DNA of 64,000 nt from assembly GCF_000252445.1 (NCBI RefSeq), contig NC_017771.1:1-64000 (forward strand), in the 5' to 3' direction. Below, piece after piece: positions 1 to 9,586 of this stretch. Under the pieces are notes generated by a model. The model was not told where the DNA came from. It worked only from the letters and a program-made list of their open reading frames with translations, and made no database searches. The translations under genes and the position numbers were made by a program. Each line of letters begins with the position of its first letter. The first letter of the stretch is position 1. Source of the DNA: Deinococcus gobiensis I-0 (GTDB lineage: Bacteria > Deinococcota > Deinococci > Deinococcales > Deinococcaceae).

Positions 1-523
1 TGACCTGATCGAGTACGACACCGCGGAGCGCCGGACAGCCATCATCCGCCTCACCGCGAAGGGACGCCGCGAGGCGGGCGTGCCGGAGAACGGCGAGGTC
101 CCGGAGCTGCCCTTCCCGATCCTGGGCGAGGTCGCTGCGGGCGTCCCCACCCTGGCCGGCGAGCAGGTCGAAGGCTACGCCGCCCGTCTGAGGGACGTGC
201 TCGACCTGCAGGACGGCGACTTCCTGCTCAGGGTGCGGGGCGAGAGCATGGTGGGCGTCGGCATCTATCCGGGCGACCTCGTCGCCATCCACCCGGGGGA
301 CAAGGAGCCGAACCCCGGCGAGATCACCCTGGTCATCATCCCCGGGGAGGGGACCGGGACCCTCAAGCGCTGGCAGCGCAACAACGGCACCGTGACGCTG
401 CATTCCGAGAACCCGCTGTACCCCCCCATGACCTTCAGGGCGGCCGACGTGCAGATCCAGGGCTACTTCATCGGCCACATCGGCACCGGGCGAGCCAGGA
501 GGACGCCACCCACGCGCGGCTGA
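1..523 (+). CDS. lexA: LexA/S24-type repressor, 5'-partial
   Basis: This is the self-cleaving repressor C-terminal domain. The reading frame is open to base 2, encoding a basic tract before the ATG at 80, so the gene begins outside the window and 80 is probably internal. Counting from that ATG, an Ala20-Gly21 scissile bond sits in a VAAGVP context like that of LexA. The catalytic Ser is in GESM (Ser56) and the catalytic Lys in TLKRW (Lys96). The missing N-terminus should carry the winged-helix DNA-binding domain. On a transposon it could couple cargo or transposase expression to DNA damage. A LexA-like phage-type repressor cannot be separated from true LexA. Confidence 0.8.
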   Translation, partial: DLIEYDTAERRTAIIRLTAKGRREAGVPENGEVPELPFPILGEVAAGVPTLAGEQVEGYAARLRDVLDLQDGDFLLRVRGESMVGVGIYPGDLVAIHPGDKEPNPGEITLVIIPGEGTGTLKRWQRNNGTVTLHSENPLYPPMTFRAADVQIQGYFIGHIGTGRARRTPPTRG

Positions 524-580
524 GCGCCAGCAGACCGGACCCCAGCCACCCACCACACGGCATCACACGGAGGAACACCT

Positions 581-1410
581 ATGACGGTCATCCCGGCCAG
601 CGGGTCACCGCTGCTCACCCATGCCGGGCGGATGGCGCCGCTGCGCCCCGCCCTCACCACCCCCGTGCCCCCGCCGGGGCCCAGGCGCGCTACATGGCCC
701 TGGAACTCCGCCAGCGCCGCCTGCTGGCCGCCCTCGCGGCCCACGACGGCGAGGTCCCCAACGACGTGCTCGCCAGCGCCGTGCAGTCCCCGCCCGGCGT
801 CGCCTTCGGCCTGATGGTCCGCCTCTGCGAGATCGGCATGGCGGTCCAGACCCCCGCCGGCTGGAAGCTCGAGGACTGGGCGCTGCCGCTGGCCCGCGAG
901 GACCTGGCGCGCTCGGTCCACCTCGCCCTGGTGATCCCTCAAGATGACCTGCTGCGCCCGCCCTGCGACTCCAGGACCGAGCGCCGCGTCTTCGAGGTCT
1001 GCACCCGTCTCTTCGAGGGCAGCGTCGTCCTCCCCAACGTGCCTCTGGCGCGCGTGGTCGACGCGGATGCCGCTCAGCACTACCTCGACCGGGAGGACCA
1101 GCGCTTCCTGGCCAACCCGTCCACCCAGGTGGACATCGTCGTCCTCGGCAGGCGGCTCCTGCCGGTGCTGGCGATCGAGGCGGATGGCCCACAGCACGAC
1201 GCCGACCCGCAGCATTCGCGCGACGCCCGGAAGAACCGCATCCTGCGCGTCGCCGGGCTGCCCGTCGCCCGCCTGCGGGTCCGCGAGCAGATGAGCGACG
1301 ACGTGCTGGCCCACCACATCGGCCGCGCCCTGTGGGACGCCGCCCGCATCGCGCGGCCCAGCCAGCGGGGCCACGTGGAACTCGCCCGGGCGCTCAGCCG
1401 CCTGGCCTGA
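581..1410 (+). CDS. DUF2726-like predicted nuclease, probable frameshift
   Basis: The frame from ATG 694 to 1410 (238 aa) ends in a DUF2726-like domain: an RTERRVFEV start, then [16 protein letters not shown] and the tail [17 protein letters not shown]. This is the restriction-endonuclease-like fold with E-x-D and K motifs. The ATG at 694 has no good ribosome-binding site. The ATG at 581 has a strong GGAGGA seven bases upstream, but its frame turns into non-protein-like sequence after about residue 36. One missing base in the GC run near 670-685 would join the two frames. It lies just downstream of the LexA-type gene, followed by 1421. Function is a family-level guess. Confidence 0.6.
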
Positions 1411-1420
1411 AGGGGGAAGC

Positions 1421-1680
1421 GTGAACACCGACCTGAACCTCCTCGACGCCGCGGCGCGCGCCCTCAGCGCCGCCGTCACCCCGCGCCTCCCCCTGGAACT
1501 CCAGCCGGGCGAGCTGCTGGCCCTGCTGCCCACCTCCGCCCAGCGGGCGGCGGCCCGACGCGCCCTGCCGCGCTTCCTGCTGATGGTCGAGCGCCAGGGC
1601 ATCCGCGCCACCCTGCAGGACGGGACCTACCACCTCGACGTCCCCCAGTGGGACAGCGGCGAGGAGCTCATCCTCGACAC
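1421..1680 (+). pseudogene. Truncated unknown gene cut by an IS remnant
   Basis: It starts 10 bp after the DUF2726-like gene, with an AGGGGGA ribosome-binding site. About 87 codons look native, up to a DSGEELILD segment, and the frame then enters antisense transposase sequence. The remaining N-terminal part is Leu/Ala/Arg-rich and helical, with no family I recognise. Its position suggests a partner of the upstream predicted nuclease. The rest of the gene is absent from the window. Confidence 0.5.
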
Positions 1681-2257
1681 GGGTGTTCTCCCGAATGCGC
1701 AGACACTGCCGGATGCGTTTCCAGCGCAGAAAACTGCACCACTCCTGACCCACGAACTCCCGGTCCGCGATCAACACGGTCCACCGTCTGGCGGGCAGGA
1801 CCTTGAGCAGGCGGGCGACCAGGAGGATCCGGGCCGCCGTACAGCTGTTCCCCTGGTGTGGAAGGATCGACCACACGAGGGGAATGACGGCGCCTCCGAG
1901 GATGGCCCCCAGGACCAGGATGTTCAGGGGGGTCTGGCCATAGTGCCAGGTGGTCCGGTCCATGATCAGGGTGAGCCTGCGGTCGGGGAGCAGGGGAAGC
2001 AGGACGTCGGTGACGTCCTGCGGGGTCAGTTGAGCGTCGTGGAAGACGCGGGCCACCGTGCGAGTCTTTGAATCCAGCGTCGCTTCCCTGGGGAGATGGA
2101 GCGCGATCTTGCGGTGCAGGGTGGACTCCGCCTGAAGGAGCGCCAGGAGCACTTCGGCCAGCCGCCTCAGGGCATCCAGACGGCGGTGCGGGAGGTGGGT
2201 TTTCAGGTGGGCAGCCAGCGTGTCAGCATGCAGTCGGGCAGTATCGCGGGTCGTCAC
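1675..2257 (-). pseudogene. IS4-type transposase remnant, C-terminus deleted
   Basis: The minus-strand frame from ATG 2257 gives about 190 residues of an IS4-family transposase like those common in Deinococcus: an N-terminal helical domain, then [13 protein letters not shown] with the first catalytic Asp, and [10 protein letters not shown] with the second. The frame runs into the disrupted 1421 gene, so the C-terminal third with the catalytic Glu is missing. The element is a remnant and should not transpose on its own. Confidence 0.75.
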
Positions 2258-2339
2258 AGACCATGATGCTGCCCTTTGTCATGCCACACTGCGCCCAGGA
2301 CGCCATTCATCGCAAAGTGTCAGGTGCTGAGGCCTCGAC

Positions 2340-2460
2340 GTCCATCCCGCTGAGTGCCAACACGCTCGCCAGCCAGATCAGCTTTCTCGACATGCCCCAT
2401 GATACTGAGGACCAGATCAGCTTCCCGTCCAACTTCGACATGTCCCCCATTTCTACGCAA
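2340..2460. repeat. Paired short repeats, possible IS21-like end remnant
   Basis: Between the transposase remnant and hsdM, the motif CCAGATCAGCTT occurs twice, each followed by a TCGACATG(C/T)CCC block. Spaced transposase-binding repeats of this sort occur at ends of IS21/IS481-like elements. No transposase ORF accompanies them. I see no gene in 2258-2521. Confidence 0.3.
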
Positions 2461-2521
2461 ATAGCGTAATACAAAAAAATTGAAAACAGATGCTACTCTC
2501 TACACAAGGAGAGGCATCGAC

Positions 2522-4462
2522 ATGACTCAGACGCGCATGGGCAACATCATCTGGGCCACCGCAGAACTCCTGCGTGGCGACTACAAGCAGGCCGACTACG
2601 GGAAGGTCATCCTCCCCATGACCATCGCCCGCCGCCTGGACGGCATGGCCGGCCGCCACCGCGACGACGTCGAAGCGGTGCTGAAGGAGCACGGCGTGAC
2701 CGCTGCCCCGGCTCTGCTGGAGCACGCCGCCCAGGGACCGGTCTACAACATCAGCGGCTTCACCTTCGAGAAGCTGCTGGCCGACCCGGGCAACCTGGCC
2801 GCGAACCTGATCCACTTCACGAGCGGCTTCCCGGAGTCGATCCGCGAGATCTTCCAGCGCTACAAGTTCGCCGAGAAGGTCCAGGACCTGGCCGACAAGG
2901 ACCTCCTGCACCAGGTGGTTAAGAAGTTCGCCAGCGTCGACCTGGAGCACGTCTCCAACGAGGAGATGGGCAACACCTTCGAGGACCTGATCCGGCGCTT
3001 CTCGGAACTCTCCAACGAGACGGCCGGGGAGCACTACACGCCCCGCGAGGTGATCCACCTGATGGTCCAGCTCCTCTTCACCGAGGATGACGACATCCTC
3101 GCCACCGAGGGGGCGATCAAGAAGCTCTACGATCCGACGGCCGGCACCGGCGGCATGCTCTCCAGCGCCGACGACCACGTGAAGGGAGCCAACCCGGACG
3201 CGAAGCTCGCCGTCTTCGGCCAGGAGCTCAACGACGAGTCCTACGCCATCTGCAAGGCGGACATGGTCATCAAGGGCTACGACCCGAAGAACGTCCAGCA
3301 GGGCAACACCCTCACCGACGACAGGCACGCCGGGATGAAGTTCGACTACGTCCTGAGCAACCCGCCCTTCGGTGTGGACTGGGGCAAGGCCTTCGATGCG
3401 GTCGCCAAGGAGCGGCGCACGCTCGGCATGACCGGGCGCTTCGGCCCCGGCCTGCCCCGCAAGAGCGACGGCACCTTCCTGTTCATGCTGCACGGCCTGC
3501 ACAAGCTCGACGACGGCGGGCGTATGGCCATCGTCACCAACGGCAGCCCCCTGTTCACCGGGAACGCCGGCAGCGGCGAGAGCGAGATCCGCCGCCATCT
3601 GCTGGAGAACGACCTGGTGGAGGCGATCATTGCCCTGCCGACCGACATGTTCTACAACACCGGCATCCAGACCTACATCTGGGTCCTCAGCAAGGCCAAG
3701 GCCGAGGCCCGCAAGGGCAAGGTGCAGCTGATCGACGCCGGCAAGCTGTTCGAGAAGATGCCCAAATCCCTGGGCAGCAAGCGCAACCGCATGAGCCCTG
3801 AGCACATCGCCCGCGTGGTCAAGGCCCACGGTGACATGGAGGAGTCAGCCATCAGCAAGGTCGTGCCGGTGGCTGAGTTCGGCTACCGCACCATCACCGT
3901 CGACCGGCCCATGAAGCACAGCTACGCCGCCACCGAGGACCGCCTCGCCCGCCTGCACGACGACCGGAAGCTCCGCAAGCGCGACGACCTGGAAGACATC
4001 GTGGCCGCTCTGCGCGAGAAGGTCGGCGGGGACGTGGTGAAGAACCGCAGCACCTTCCAGGCGCAGACTCAGCTGGCCCTCGCGCCGCTGGGACTGAAGG
4101 CCACCGAGGTCAAGAACATCGTGGACCTGCTCGCCGAGCGCGACGAGACGGCCGAGCCGGCCCGCGACGGCAAGAAGAGGCTCCTCCCCGACACCGACCT
4201 CCGCGACACCGAGGACGTGCCGCTCACCGAGGACGTGCAGACCTACTTCGAGCGCGAGGTCCTCGCCCAGGCCCCCGACGCCTGGATCAACGACGAGGTC
4301 CGCGACGAGAAGGACGGCGGGCTCGGCAAGGTCGGGTACGAGATCCCCTTCAACCGGTACTTCTACACCTACGAGGCCCCGCCCTCCCTGGAGAAGGTGG
4401 ACGCCCGCATCCGCGCGCGCTCCAGCCGCATCATGGACCTGCTCAAGGCGGTCGTGGGATGA
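2522..4462 (+). CDS. hsdM: Type I restriction-modification DNA methyltransferase subunit HsdM
   Basis: N6-adenine methyltransferase (M) subunit of a type I system, acting with HsdS to methylate the target and with HsdR to restrict. The chosen ATG at 2522 follows AGGAGAGG; an in-frame ATG at 2480 has no such site. An HsdM N-terminal helical domain (IIWATAELLRGDYKQADYGK) is followed by the SAM-binding DPTAGTGGM near residue 204 and the catalytic NPPF near residue 280. At 646 aa it is longer than the common 500-aa HsdM, because of a C-terminal extension typical of one HsdM subgroup. Its stop overlaps hsdS by four bases (ATGA), so translation is probably coupled. Confidence 0.93.
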   Translation: MTQTRMGNIIWATAELLRGDYKQADYGKVILPMTIARRLDGMAGRHRDDVEAVLKEHGVTAAPALLEHAAQGPVYNISGFTFEKLLADPGNLAANLIHFTSGFPESIREIFQRYKFAEKVQDLADKDLLHQVVKKFASVDLEHVSNEEMGNTFEDLIRRFSELSNETAGEHYTPREVIHLMVQLLFTEDDDILATEGAIKKLYDPTAGTGGMLSSADDHVKGANPDAKLAVFGQELNDESYAICKADMVIKGYDPKNVQQGNTLTDDRHAGMKFDYVLSNPPFGVDWGKAFDAVAKERRTLGMTGRFGPGLPRKSDGTFLFMLHGLHKLDDGGRMAIVTNGSPLFTGNAGSGESEIRRHLLENDLVEAIIALPTDMFYNTGIQTYIWVLSKAKAEARKGKVQLIDAGKLFEKMPKSLGSKRNRMSPEHIARVVKAHGDMEESAISKVVPVAEFGYRTITVDRPMKHSYAATEDRLARLHDDRKLRKRDDLEDIVAALREKVGGDVVKNRSTFQAQTQLALAPLGLKATEVKNIVDLLAERDETAEPARDGKKRLLPDTDLRDTEDVPLTEDVQTYFEREVLAQAPDAWINDEVRDEKDGGLGKVGYEIPFNRYFYTYEAPPSLEKVDARIRARSSRIMDLLKAVVG

Positions 4463-5820
4463 CGGCCGCCGAGCGGACCCTGGACTCGCTGAAGCCCTAC
4501 CCGGCCTACGACTCAACCCGCCTCCCCTTGGTGCCACTCATCCCATCTGGATGGGAGGTCCGTCCCTTGCAGTCCTTATGCTCCGTCAAGGCCCGGCTTG
4601 GTTGGAAAGCGTTGAAGGCGGACGAGTACGTGCCGGACGGGTACGTCTTCCTGGCCACGCCCAACATCAAGGGTGCTTCGATCGATTTCGAAAACGTCAA
4701 CTACATCTCCGAGTTCAGGTATTTCGAGTCTCCGGAGATAGCACTAGAAGAGGATGACGTCCTGCTGGCGAAAGACGGTTCAACCTTGGGGATCGTCAAT
4801 GTTGTGACGCATCTGCCACGCCCGAGCACAGTCAATAGTTCGATCGCCGTACTTCGAACGATCAAGCGCTTGATGCGCGGGGACTTCCTTCGGTATCTCC
4901 TCGCGAGCCACCTCATGCAAACGGAGATCGAGAAGGTGAAAGACGGCATGGGCGTGCCTCACCTCTTCCAAAGCGACATCAAGAAGTTCGCCCTGCTAGT
5001 TCCACCAGTCGAAGACCAAGACGCCATCACTGCCTTCCTCGACCACGAGACCGGCCGCATCGACGAGCTGGTGCGCGAGCAGGAGCAACTGCTAGAGGAC
5101 CTGGCTGAGAAGAAGCATGCCACCTGCTTCCATGCTGTGACTCAGGGGATCAGAGCCTCGACGCAGCTCACCGCAACTGATCATCCATGGGTCAACCTCT
5201 CTCCTCTCACCTGGAGACGCTGGAAGGTGTCGAGGGCCTTCGGGGCGCTTGGAAGTGGCACAACCCCTCCAACTGACATGGGCGACTACTACGACGGTGA
5301 GATCGACTGGGTCAACACTGGCGACCTCAAGGACAAGCCCATCTACAGTGTCCCCAAGCGCGTCACTTCTGACGCGGTACGGGACTATCCCACCCTTCGC
5401 CAGTACCCTGCAGGCACCGTCGTGATGGCTATGTATGGAGCAACCATCGGTAAGTTGGGGTTGCTCACTGCTCCGGCAACGGTGAACCAAGCCTGCTGCG
5501 CTTTCGTTGAAGGCGGTCCAGTCCTCAACCGATTCGCCTTCTACTGGCTGTTGGCGATGCGCCCCTTCATCGTCGCCCTTGGCTACGGCGGCGGCCAACC
5601 GAACATCAGCCAGCAGACGATCCGCAACATGGAGATCATCGCACCGGATCGAGCTGAGCAGCTTGAGATCGCCGCCTACTTGGATGCCCGCCTGGCGCAG
5701 ATCGATCAGCTTGTCCTGGAGGTGCGTGCGAACATCGAGGACATGAAGCTGCTGCGCTCCACCCTGATCACCGCCGCGACCACGGGCAAGATCGACGTGC
5801 GCGACTGGCGGCCGGCGTGA
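4459..5820 (+). CDS. hsdS: Type I restriction-modification specificity subunit HsdS
   Basis: DNA-sequence recognition subunit of 453 aa. Two target-recognition domains are visible (about residues 10-190 and 250-410). Each is followed by a conserved helical spacer with the motif Q-(I/E)-A-(I/A)-x-(A/F)-LD-x-(E/A)-x-x-x-(I/A)D-x-L (AITAFLDHETGRIDEL and LEIAAYLDARLAQIDQL). The second half ends LITAATTGKIDVRDW, a hallmark of HsdS C-termini. The gene overlaps hsdM by ATGA and is followed with overlap by an extra ORF. Its codon use is less GC-biased than its neighbours, usual for recombining specificity genes. Confidence 0.93.
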   Translation: MTAAERTLDSLKPYPAYDSTRLPLVPLIPSGWEVRPLQSLCSVKARLGWKALKADEYVPDGYVFLATPNIKGASIDFENVNYISEFRYFESPEIALEEDDVLLAKDGSTLGIVNVVTHLPRPSTVNSSIAVLRTIKRLMRGDFLRYLLASHLMQTEIEKVKDGMGVPHLFQSDIKKFALLVPPVEDQDAITAFLDHETGRIDELVREQEQLLEDLAEKKHATCFHAVTQGIRASTQLTATDHPWVNLSPLTWRRWKVSRAFGALGSGTTPPTDMGDYYDGEIDWVNTGDLKDKPIYSVPKRVTSDAVRDYPTLRQYPAGTVVMAMYGATIGKLGLLTAPATVNQACCAFVEGGPVLNRFAFYWLLAMRPFIVALGYGGGQPNISQQTIRNMEIIAPDRAEQLEIAAYLDARLAQIDQLVLEVRANIEDMKLLRSTLITAATTGKIDVRDWRPA

Positions 5821-6407
5821 TGGCGCTGCATCCGGTGCCTTCCCACGATCACTTCGGTGACTGCCACCATCACAGCACCTCGGCGGTGGAGCGGCTGCTG
5901 GCCCAGGCAGAGCACCTGCTCGGCGACCGCGACCGCTCGTGGCTGATCCAGACCTTCGAGGCGGCGGTCCAGGGTGGGACTCGCCTGTCCTTCCCCGCCG
6001 AGGGCGCGAAGGTCGTCTTCCTCCTGCTGAGCCGTGGAGCCGCCACGCCGATCCAGGTGACCCGCCAGCTCGCCCACCAGGTCATCCACCTGCTCGATCC
6101 CCACCAGGATGGGCAGACCTCCACGCTGGAAGAAGGCGTGGCCGTGTGGTTCGGCCAGCTCGCCACCGGGAGGGCAGGCGTCGTCTCAGAAGCCGACGTG
6201 GAGCCCCCGGGAGCCCGCCGCGCCCTGCGCCTGGTGGAGCCTCTCATGGCCGCGCCCTGGAAGCTGCGGCGGTGGCGGATGCATTCGAAGCGTGGACTGA
6301 GCCAGATCACCGCCGAGGACCTCCTCACCCTGTACCCCAGCCTCACGCCCGAGGAGGCCGCCGCGCTGGCTGCCCCCTTCGACCAGACCCAGCAGGAGCC
6401 CACATGA
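5817..6407 (+). CDS. Unknown protein encoded between hsdS and hsdR
   Basis: A 196-aa ORF lies within the type I operon. It may start at GTG 5817 or ATG 5820; both overlap the hsdS stop, and its own stop overlaps hsdR by ATGA. The start is His-rich (HDHFGDCHHH) and could bind metal. The rest is helical, with no membrane segment or motif I recognise. Tight coupling on both sides argues for a role in the restriction system, such as assembly or control of restriction, but that is inference from position only. Confidence 0.65.
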   Translation: MMALHPVPSHDHFGDCHHHSTSAVERLLAQAEHLLGDRDRSWLIQTFEAAVQGGTRLSFPAEGAKVVFLLLSRGAATPIQVTRQLAHQVIHLLDPHQDGQTSTLEEGVAVWFGQLATGRAGVVSEADVEPPGARRALRLVEPLMAAPWKLRRWRMHSKRGLSQITAEDLLTLYPSLTPEEAAALAAPFDQTQQEPT

Positions 6408-9400
6408 CCGGAGTCCACTTGGAGAAGACCTTCGAGCGCGAGATGCTCGATGACATGGCCACAAGCGGCTGGGAGGTCAGGAAGCGCAAGCCGGCCGCCG
6501 GCACGCCCGCCGCTGACCTGTGGCTGTACGAGTACGACAAGGTGCGCGGCCTCTACCCGATCGACGTGATCGAGTGGATCAAGGCCACCCAGCCCACCGA
6601 GTACGCGAAGGTTAAGAAGCTGCAGGGCGGCGGGACCGATGTTCGCATCCTGGACGTGCTGGCGAAGGAGCTCGACGCGCGCGGCCCCCTGGACGTGCTG
6701 CGCAGGGGCTTCAAGGACATCAACGCCCGCTTCCGGCTGGTGCAGTTCAACCCGGCCAGCGGCCTGAATCCGGAGCTGGCCACCCGCTACGCCCAGGTGG
6801 TGTGCCGTGCCATCAACCAGCTGCGCTACAGCACCGAGAAGGAGGACAGCATCGACGTGGTGCTGTTCGTGAACGGCATCCCGGTCGCCACCGAGGAGCT
6901 GAAGACGGACCTGACGCAGAGCATCGGCGACGCCATGCGGCAGTACCGCGACGACCGCCCGCCGCGCCACCCGGCCAACAACAAGGTCGAGCCGCTGCTC
7001 GCCGGGAAGCGGGCGCTCGTGCACTTCGCGGTCAGCACCGACGAGGTGCGTATGACCACGAAGCTGGAGGGCAAGGACACCCAGTTCCTGCCCTTCAACC
7101 GAGGCGACGCCGGCGGCAAGGGCAACCCGGTCGTGCCGGGCTGCTACCGGACCGAGTACCTCTGGAAGGAGGTGCTCACCAAGGACAGCCTGCTGGAGCT
7201 CCTGCAGCACTACCTGCACCACTCGAAGACCGAGCGCTGGCTCCCCGACGGCAAGAAAGAGGTCAAGGAGCAGACCATCTTCCCGCGCTACCACCAGCTG
7301 CAGGCTGTGCGCCTCCTGAAGAGCATGGTGAGCGCCGAGGGCGTCGGCCATGACTACCTCGTGCAGCACTCCGCCGGCAGCGGGAAGAGCAACACCATCG
7401 CGTGGCTGAGCCACCAGCTGGCCTCTCTGCACGCCACTGATGCACAGGGCAAAGAAGCCAAGGTCTTCGACACAATCCTGGTGCTCACCGACCGCACGAT
7501 CCTGGACGACCAGCTGCAGGAGACCATCGGCAGCTTCGAGCAGCAGGCCGGCGTGGTCGTGAAGATCACCGACAAGGACGTGAAAACCGACCAGCTCGCG
7601 CAGGCCTTGACCCAGAACGCCGGGATCGTGATCCTCACCATCCAGACCTTCCCGGCCTTCATGGCCTACCTCACGCGCCTCAAGGCCATGGATGACGACC
7701 AGCTCGGCGCACACCTGGCGGAGAAGGGCAAGCTGACGGTGGACGCCGCCAAGGCCCTGATCGGGAAGGTCCGGCACGGCCGGTACGCCATCGTGGCCGA
7801 CGAGGCCCATTCCAGCCAAACCGGGCAGAGCGCCACCCGCCTGCGTGAGGCCCTCGGCAGCGGCAGTGCCGATGAGCAGGGTGACGCCCAGGACGAGCTG
7901 GAGGCCGAGGTCAGAGCCTACGAGAAGCAGGTGGGGCGCGACAACCTCTCGTACTTCGCCTTCACGGCGACGCCCAAGGCGAAGACCCTCGAGCGCTTCG
8001 GACGCCGGCCCGATCCGGCTGCCCCGGCGAGCAAGGACAACCTGCCGGCCCCCTTGCACGTCTACACCATGCAGCAGGCCATCGAGGAGGGCTTCATCCT
8101 CGACGTGCTGAAGAACTACACGTCCTACAAGACGGCGTGGAAGCTGGCCTACAACGGCCAGGACTATGACACGGACATGGTGGACCAGAACCAGGCCCAC
8201 AAGAGCGTGATCCGCTGGGTGAAGCTGCACGATCACAACATCGCCCAGCGCGTGGCGATCATCGTCGAGCACTTCCGGAGCAACGTGGCCCACCTGCTCG
8301 GCGGGCAGGCGAAGGCCATGATCGTCACCGAGTCCCGCCTCGCGGCCGTGCGCTACAAGCAGAAGATCGACGCCTACATCAAGGAGCGCGGCTACCCGCT
8401 CGCCACCCTGGTCGCCTTTTCCGGCGAGGTCAGCCGCGACGAGAACGGCCTGACCCTCGAGCCGGCCTTCACCGAGGCGGGCATGAACAAGCTCGAGGGC
8501 GTGAGCATCCCCGAGACGCTGGACAGCGAGCACTACCAGGTGCTGATCGTCGCCAACAAGTACCAGACCGGCTTCGACCAGCCCAAGCTCTGCGCCATGT
8601 ACGTGGACAAGAGGCTCGACGGGGTGCAGGCCGTGCAGACCCTCTCGCGCCTGAATCGTATCCACCCGGGGAAGCAGACCTTCATCCTCGACTTCGTGAA
8701 CGATCCGGAGGACGTGCTGGCGGCCTTCCTGCCCTACTACCGCACGGCCACCCTGACCGACGTCACCGACCCGAACATGCTGCACGCGCTCCAGGCCAAG
8801 CTGGACGGTGAGAGCATCTACACCGAGGCGGAAGTCATCGCTGTTTCCGACGCCTACGCACAGCCGGGCGTGAAGCAGGGGACCCTGCAGGGCCTGCTCG
8901 CCCCCATCGTGGACCGCTTCCGCACCCGCTGGCAGGCGGCCGCCCAGGGAAGTGAGGAGCGCGCGACACTGGAGGTCTTCCGGCACGACCTGGGCAGCTT
9001 CGTCCGGTCCTACGACTTCCTCACGCAGATCATCACCTACGACGACCCTGACCTGGCCCGCAGGACCGTGGTCTACAGGCTGCTCCAGCCCCTGCTGGCG
9101 ACCGAGCGTCTCCGGGACCCCATCGACCTCAGCGGGCTGCTGATGACCCACCATCGCATCAAGCAGGCGGGCGGCATCGACGGCATCCCGGCCGGCAGCG
9201 AAGGCGGCGGACTGACGCCCGGGCAGGACATCGGCACCGGCAGCGCCACGCCGGTCAAGACGACCATGCAGGCCCTTGTGACACAGATGAACGGCCTCTT
9301 CGAAGGTGAGCTCACCGACGCGGACCTGATCAGCTACGCCTACAGCCTCACAGAGAAGATGCTGGAGAACACGACGCTGGAGAAGCAAGCTGCCGCGAGC

Positions 9401-9586
9401 AGCAAGGAGCGTTTCATATACGGCGACTTCCAGCCCGCCATGATGAAGGCCGTCATTGAGTCGATGAAGAGCCACAAGACGATGAGCGACCAGGTTCTGG
9501 GCCGCCTGGACGTGCGGGAAGGGCTGGCGAGCATCCTGGCCGACCTGGTGTACGAGGGGTTCCGGAAGAAGCGAGAGGAGGGATGA
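6404..9586 (+). CDS. hsdR: Type I restriction endonuclease subunit HsdR
   Basis: Motor and nuclease subunit of 1060 aa, starting at the ATG that overlaps the preceding stop. The N-terminal PD-(D/E)xK nuclease shows SIDVVLFVNGIPVATEELK, with the Asp and the E-x-K pair. The helicase has Walker A AGSGKS at about residues 324-329 and the DEAH box at 466-469. Motif III is FTATPK, and a later helicase motif reads YQTGFDQPKLCAMYVDK. The C-terminal helical part would contact the methylase. It would translocate and cut DNA when the HsdS target is unmethylated. It is followed by a fifth reading frame with the same overlap pattern. Confidence 0.93.
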   Translation: MTGVHLEKTFEREMLDDMATSGWEVRKRKPAAGTPAADLWLYEYDKVRGLYPIDVIEWIKATQPTEYAKVKKLQGGGTDVRILDVLAKELDARGPLDVLRRGFKDINARFRLVQFNPASGLNPELATRYAQVVCRAINQLRYSTEKEDSIDVVLFVNGIPVATEELKTDLTQSIGDAMRQYRDDRPPRHPANNKVEPLLAGKRALVHFAVSTDEVRMTTKLEGKDTQFLPFNRGDAGGKGNPVVPGCYRTEYLWKEVLTKDSLLELLQHYLHHSKTERWLPDGKKEVKEQTIFPRYHQLQAVRLLKSMVSAEGVGHDYLVQHSAGSGKSNTIAWLSHQLASLHATDAQGKEAKVFDTILVLTDRTILDDQLQETIGSFEQQAGVVVKITDKDVKTDQLAQALTQNAGIVILTIQTFPAFMAYLTRLKAMDDDQLGAHLAEKGKLTVDAAKALIGKVRHGRYAIVADEAHSSQTGQSATRLREALGSGSADEQGDAQDELEAEVRAYEKQVGRDNLSYFAFTATPKAKTLERFGRRPDPAAPASKDNLPAPLHVYTMQQAIEEGFILDVLKNYTSYKTAWKLAYNGQDYDTDMVDQNQAHKSVIRWVKLHDHNIAQRVAIIVEHFRSNVAHLLGGQAKAMIVTESRLAAVRYKQKIDAYIKERGYPLATLVAFSGEVSRDENGLTLEPAFTEAGMNKLEGVSIPETLDSEHYQVLIVANKYQTGFDQPKLCAMYVDKRLDGVQAVQTLSRLNRIHPGKQTFILDFVNDPEDVLAAFLPYYRTATLTDVTDPNMLHALQAKLDGESIYTEAEVIAVSDAYAQPGVKQGTLQGLLAPIVDRFRTRWQAAAQGSEERATLEVFRHDLGSFVRSYDFLTQIITYDDPDLARRTVVYRLLQPLLATERLRDPIDLSGLLMTHHRIKQAGGIDGIPAGSEGGGLTPGQDIGTGSATPVKTTMQALVTQMNGLFEGELTDADLISYAYSLTEKMLENTTLEKQAAASSKERFIYGDFQPAMMKAVIESMKSHKTMSDQVLGRLDVREGLASILADLVYEGFRKKREEG

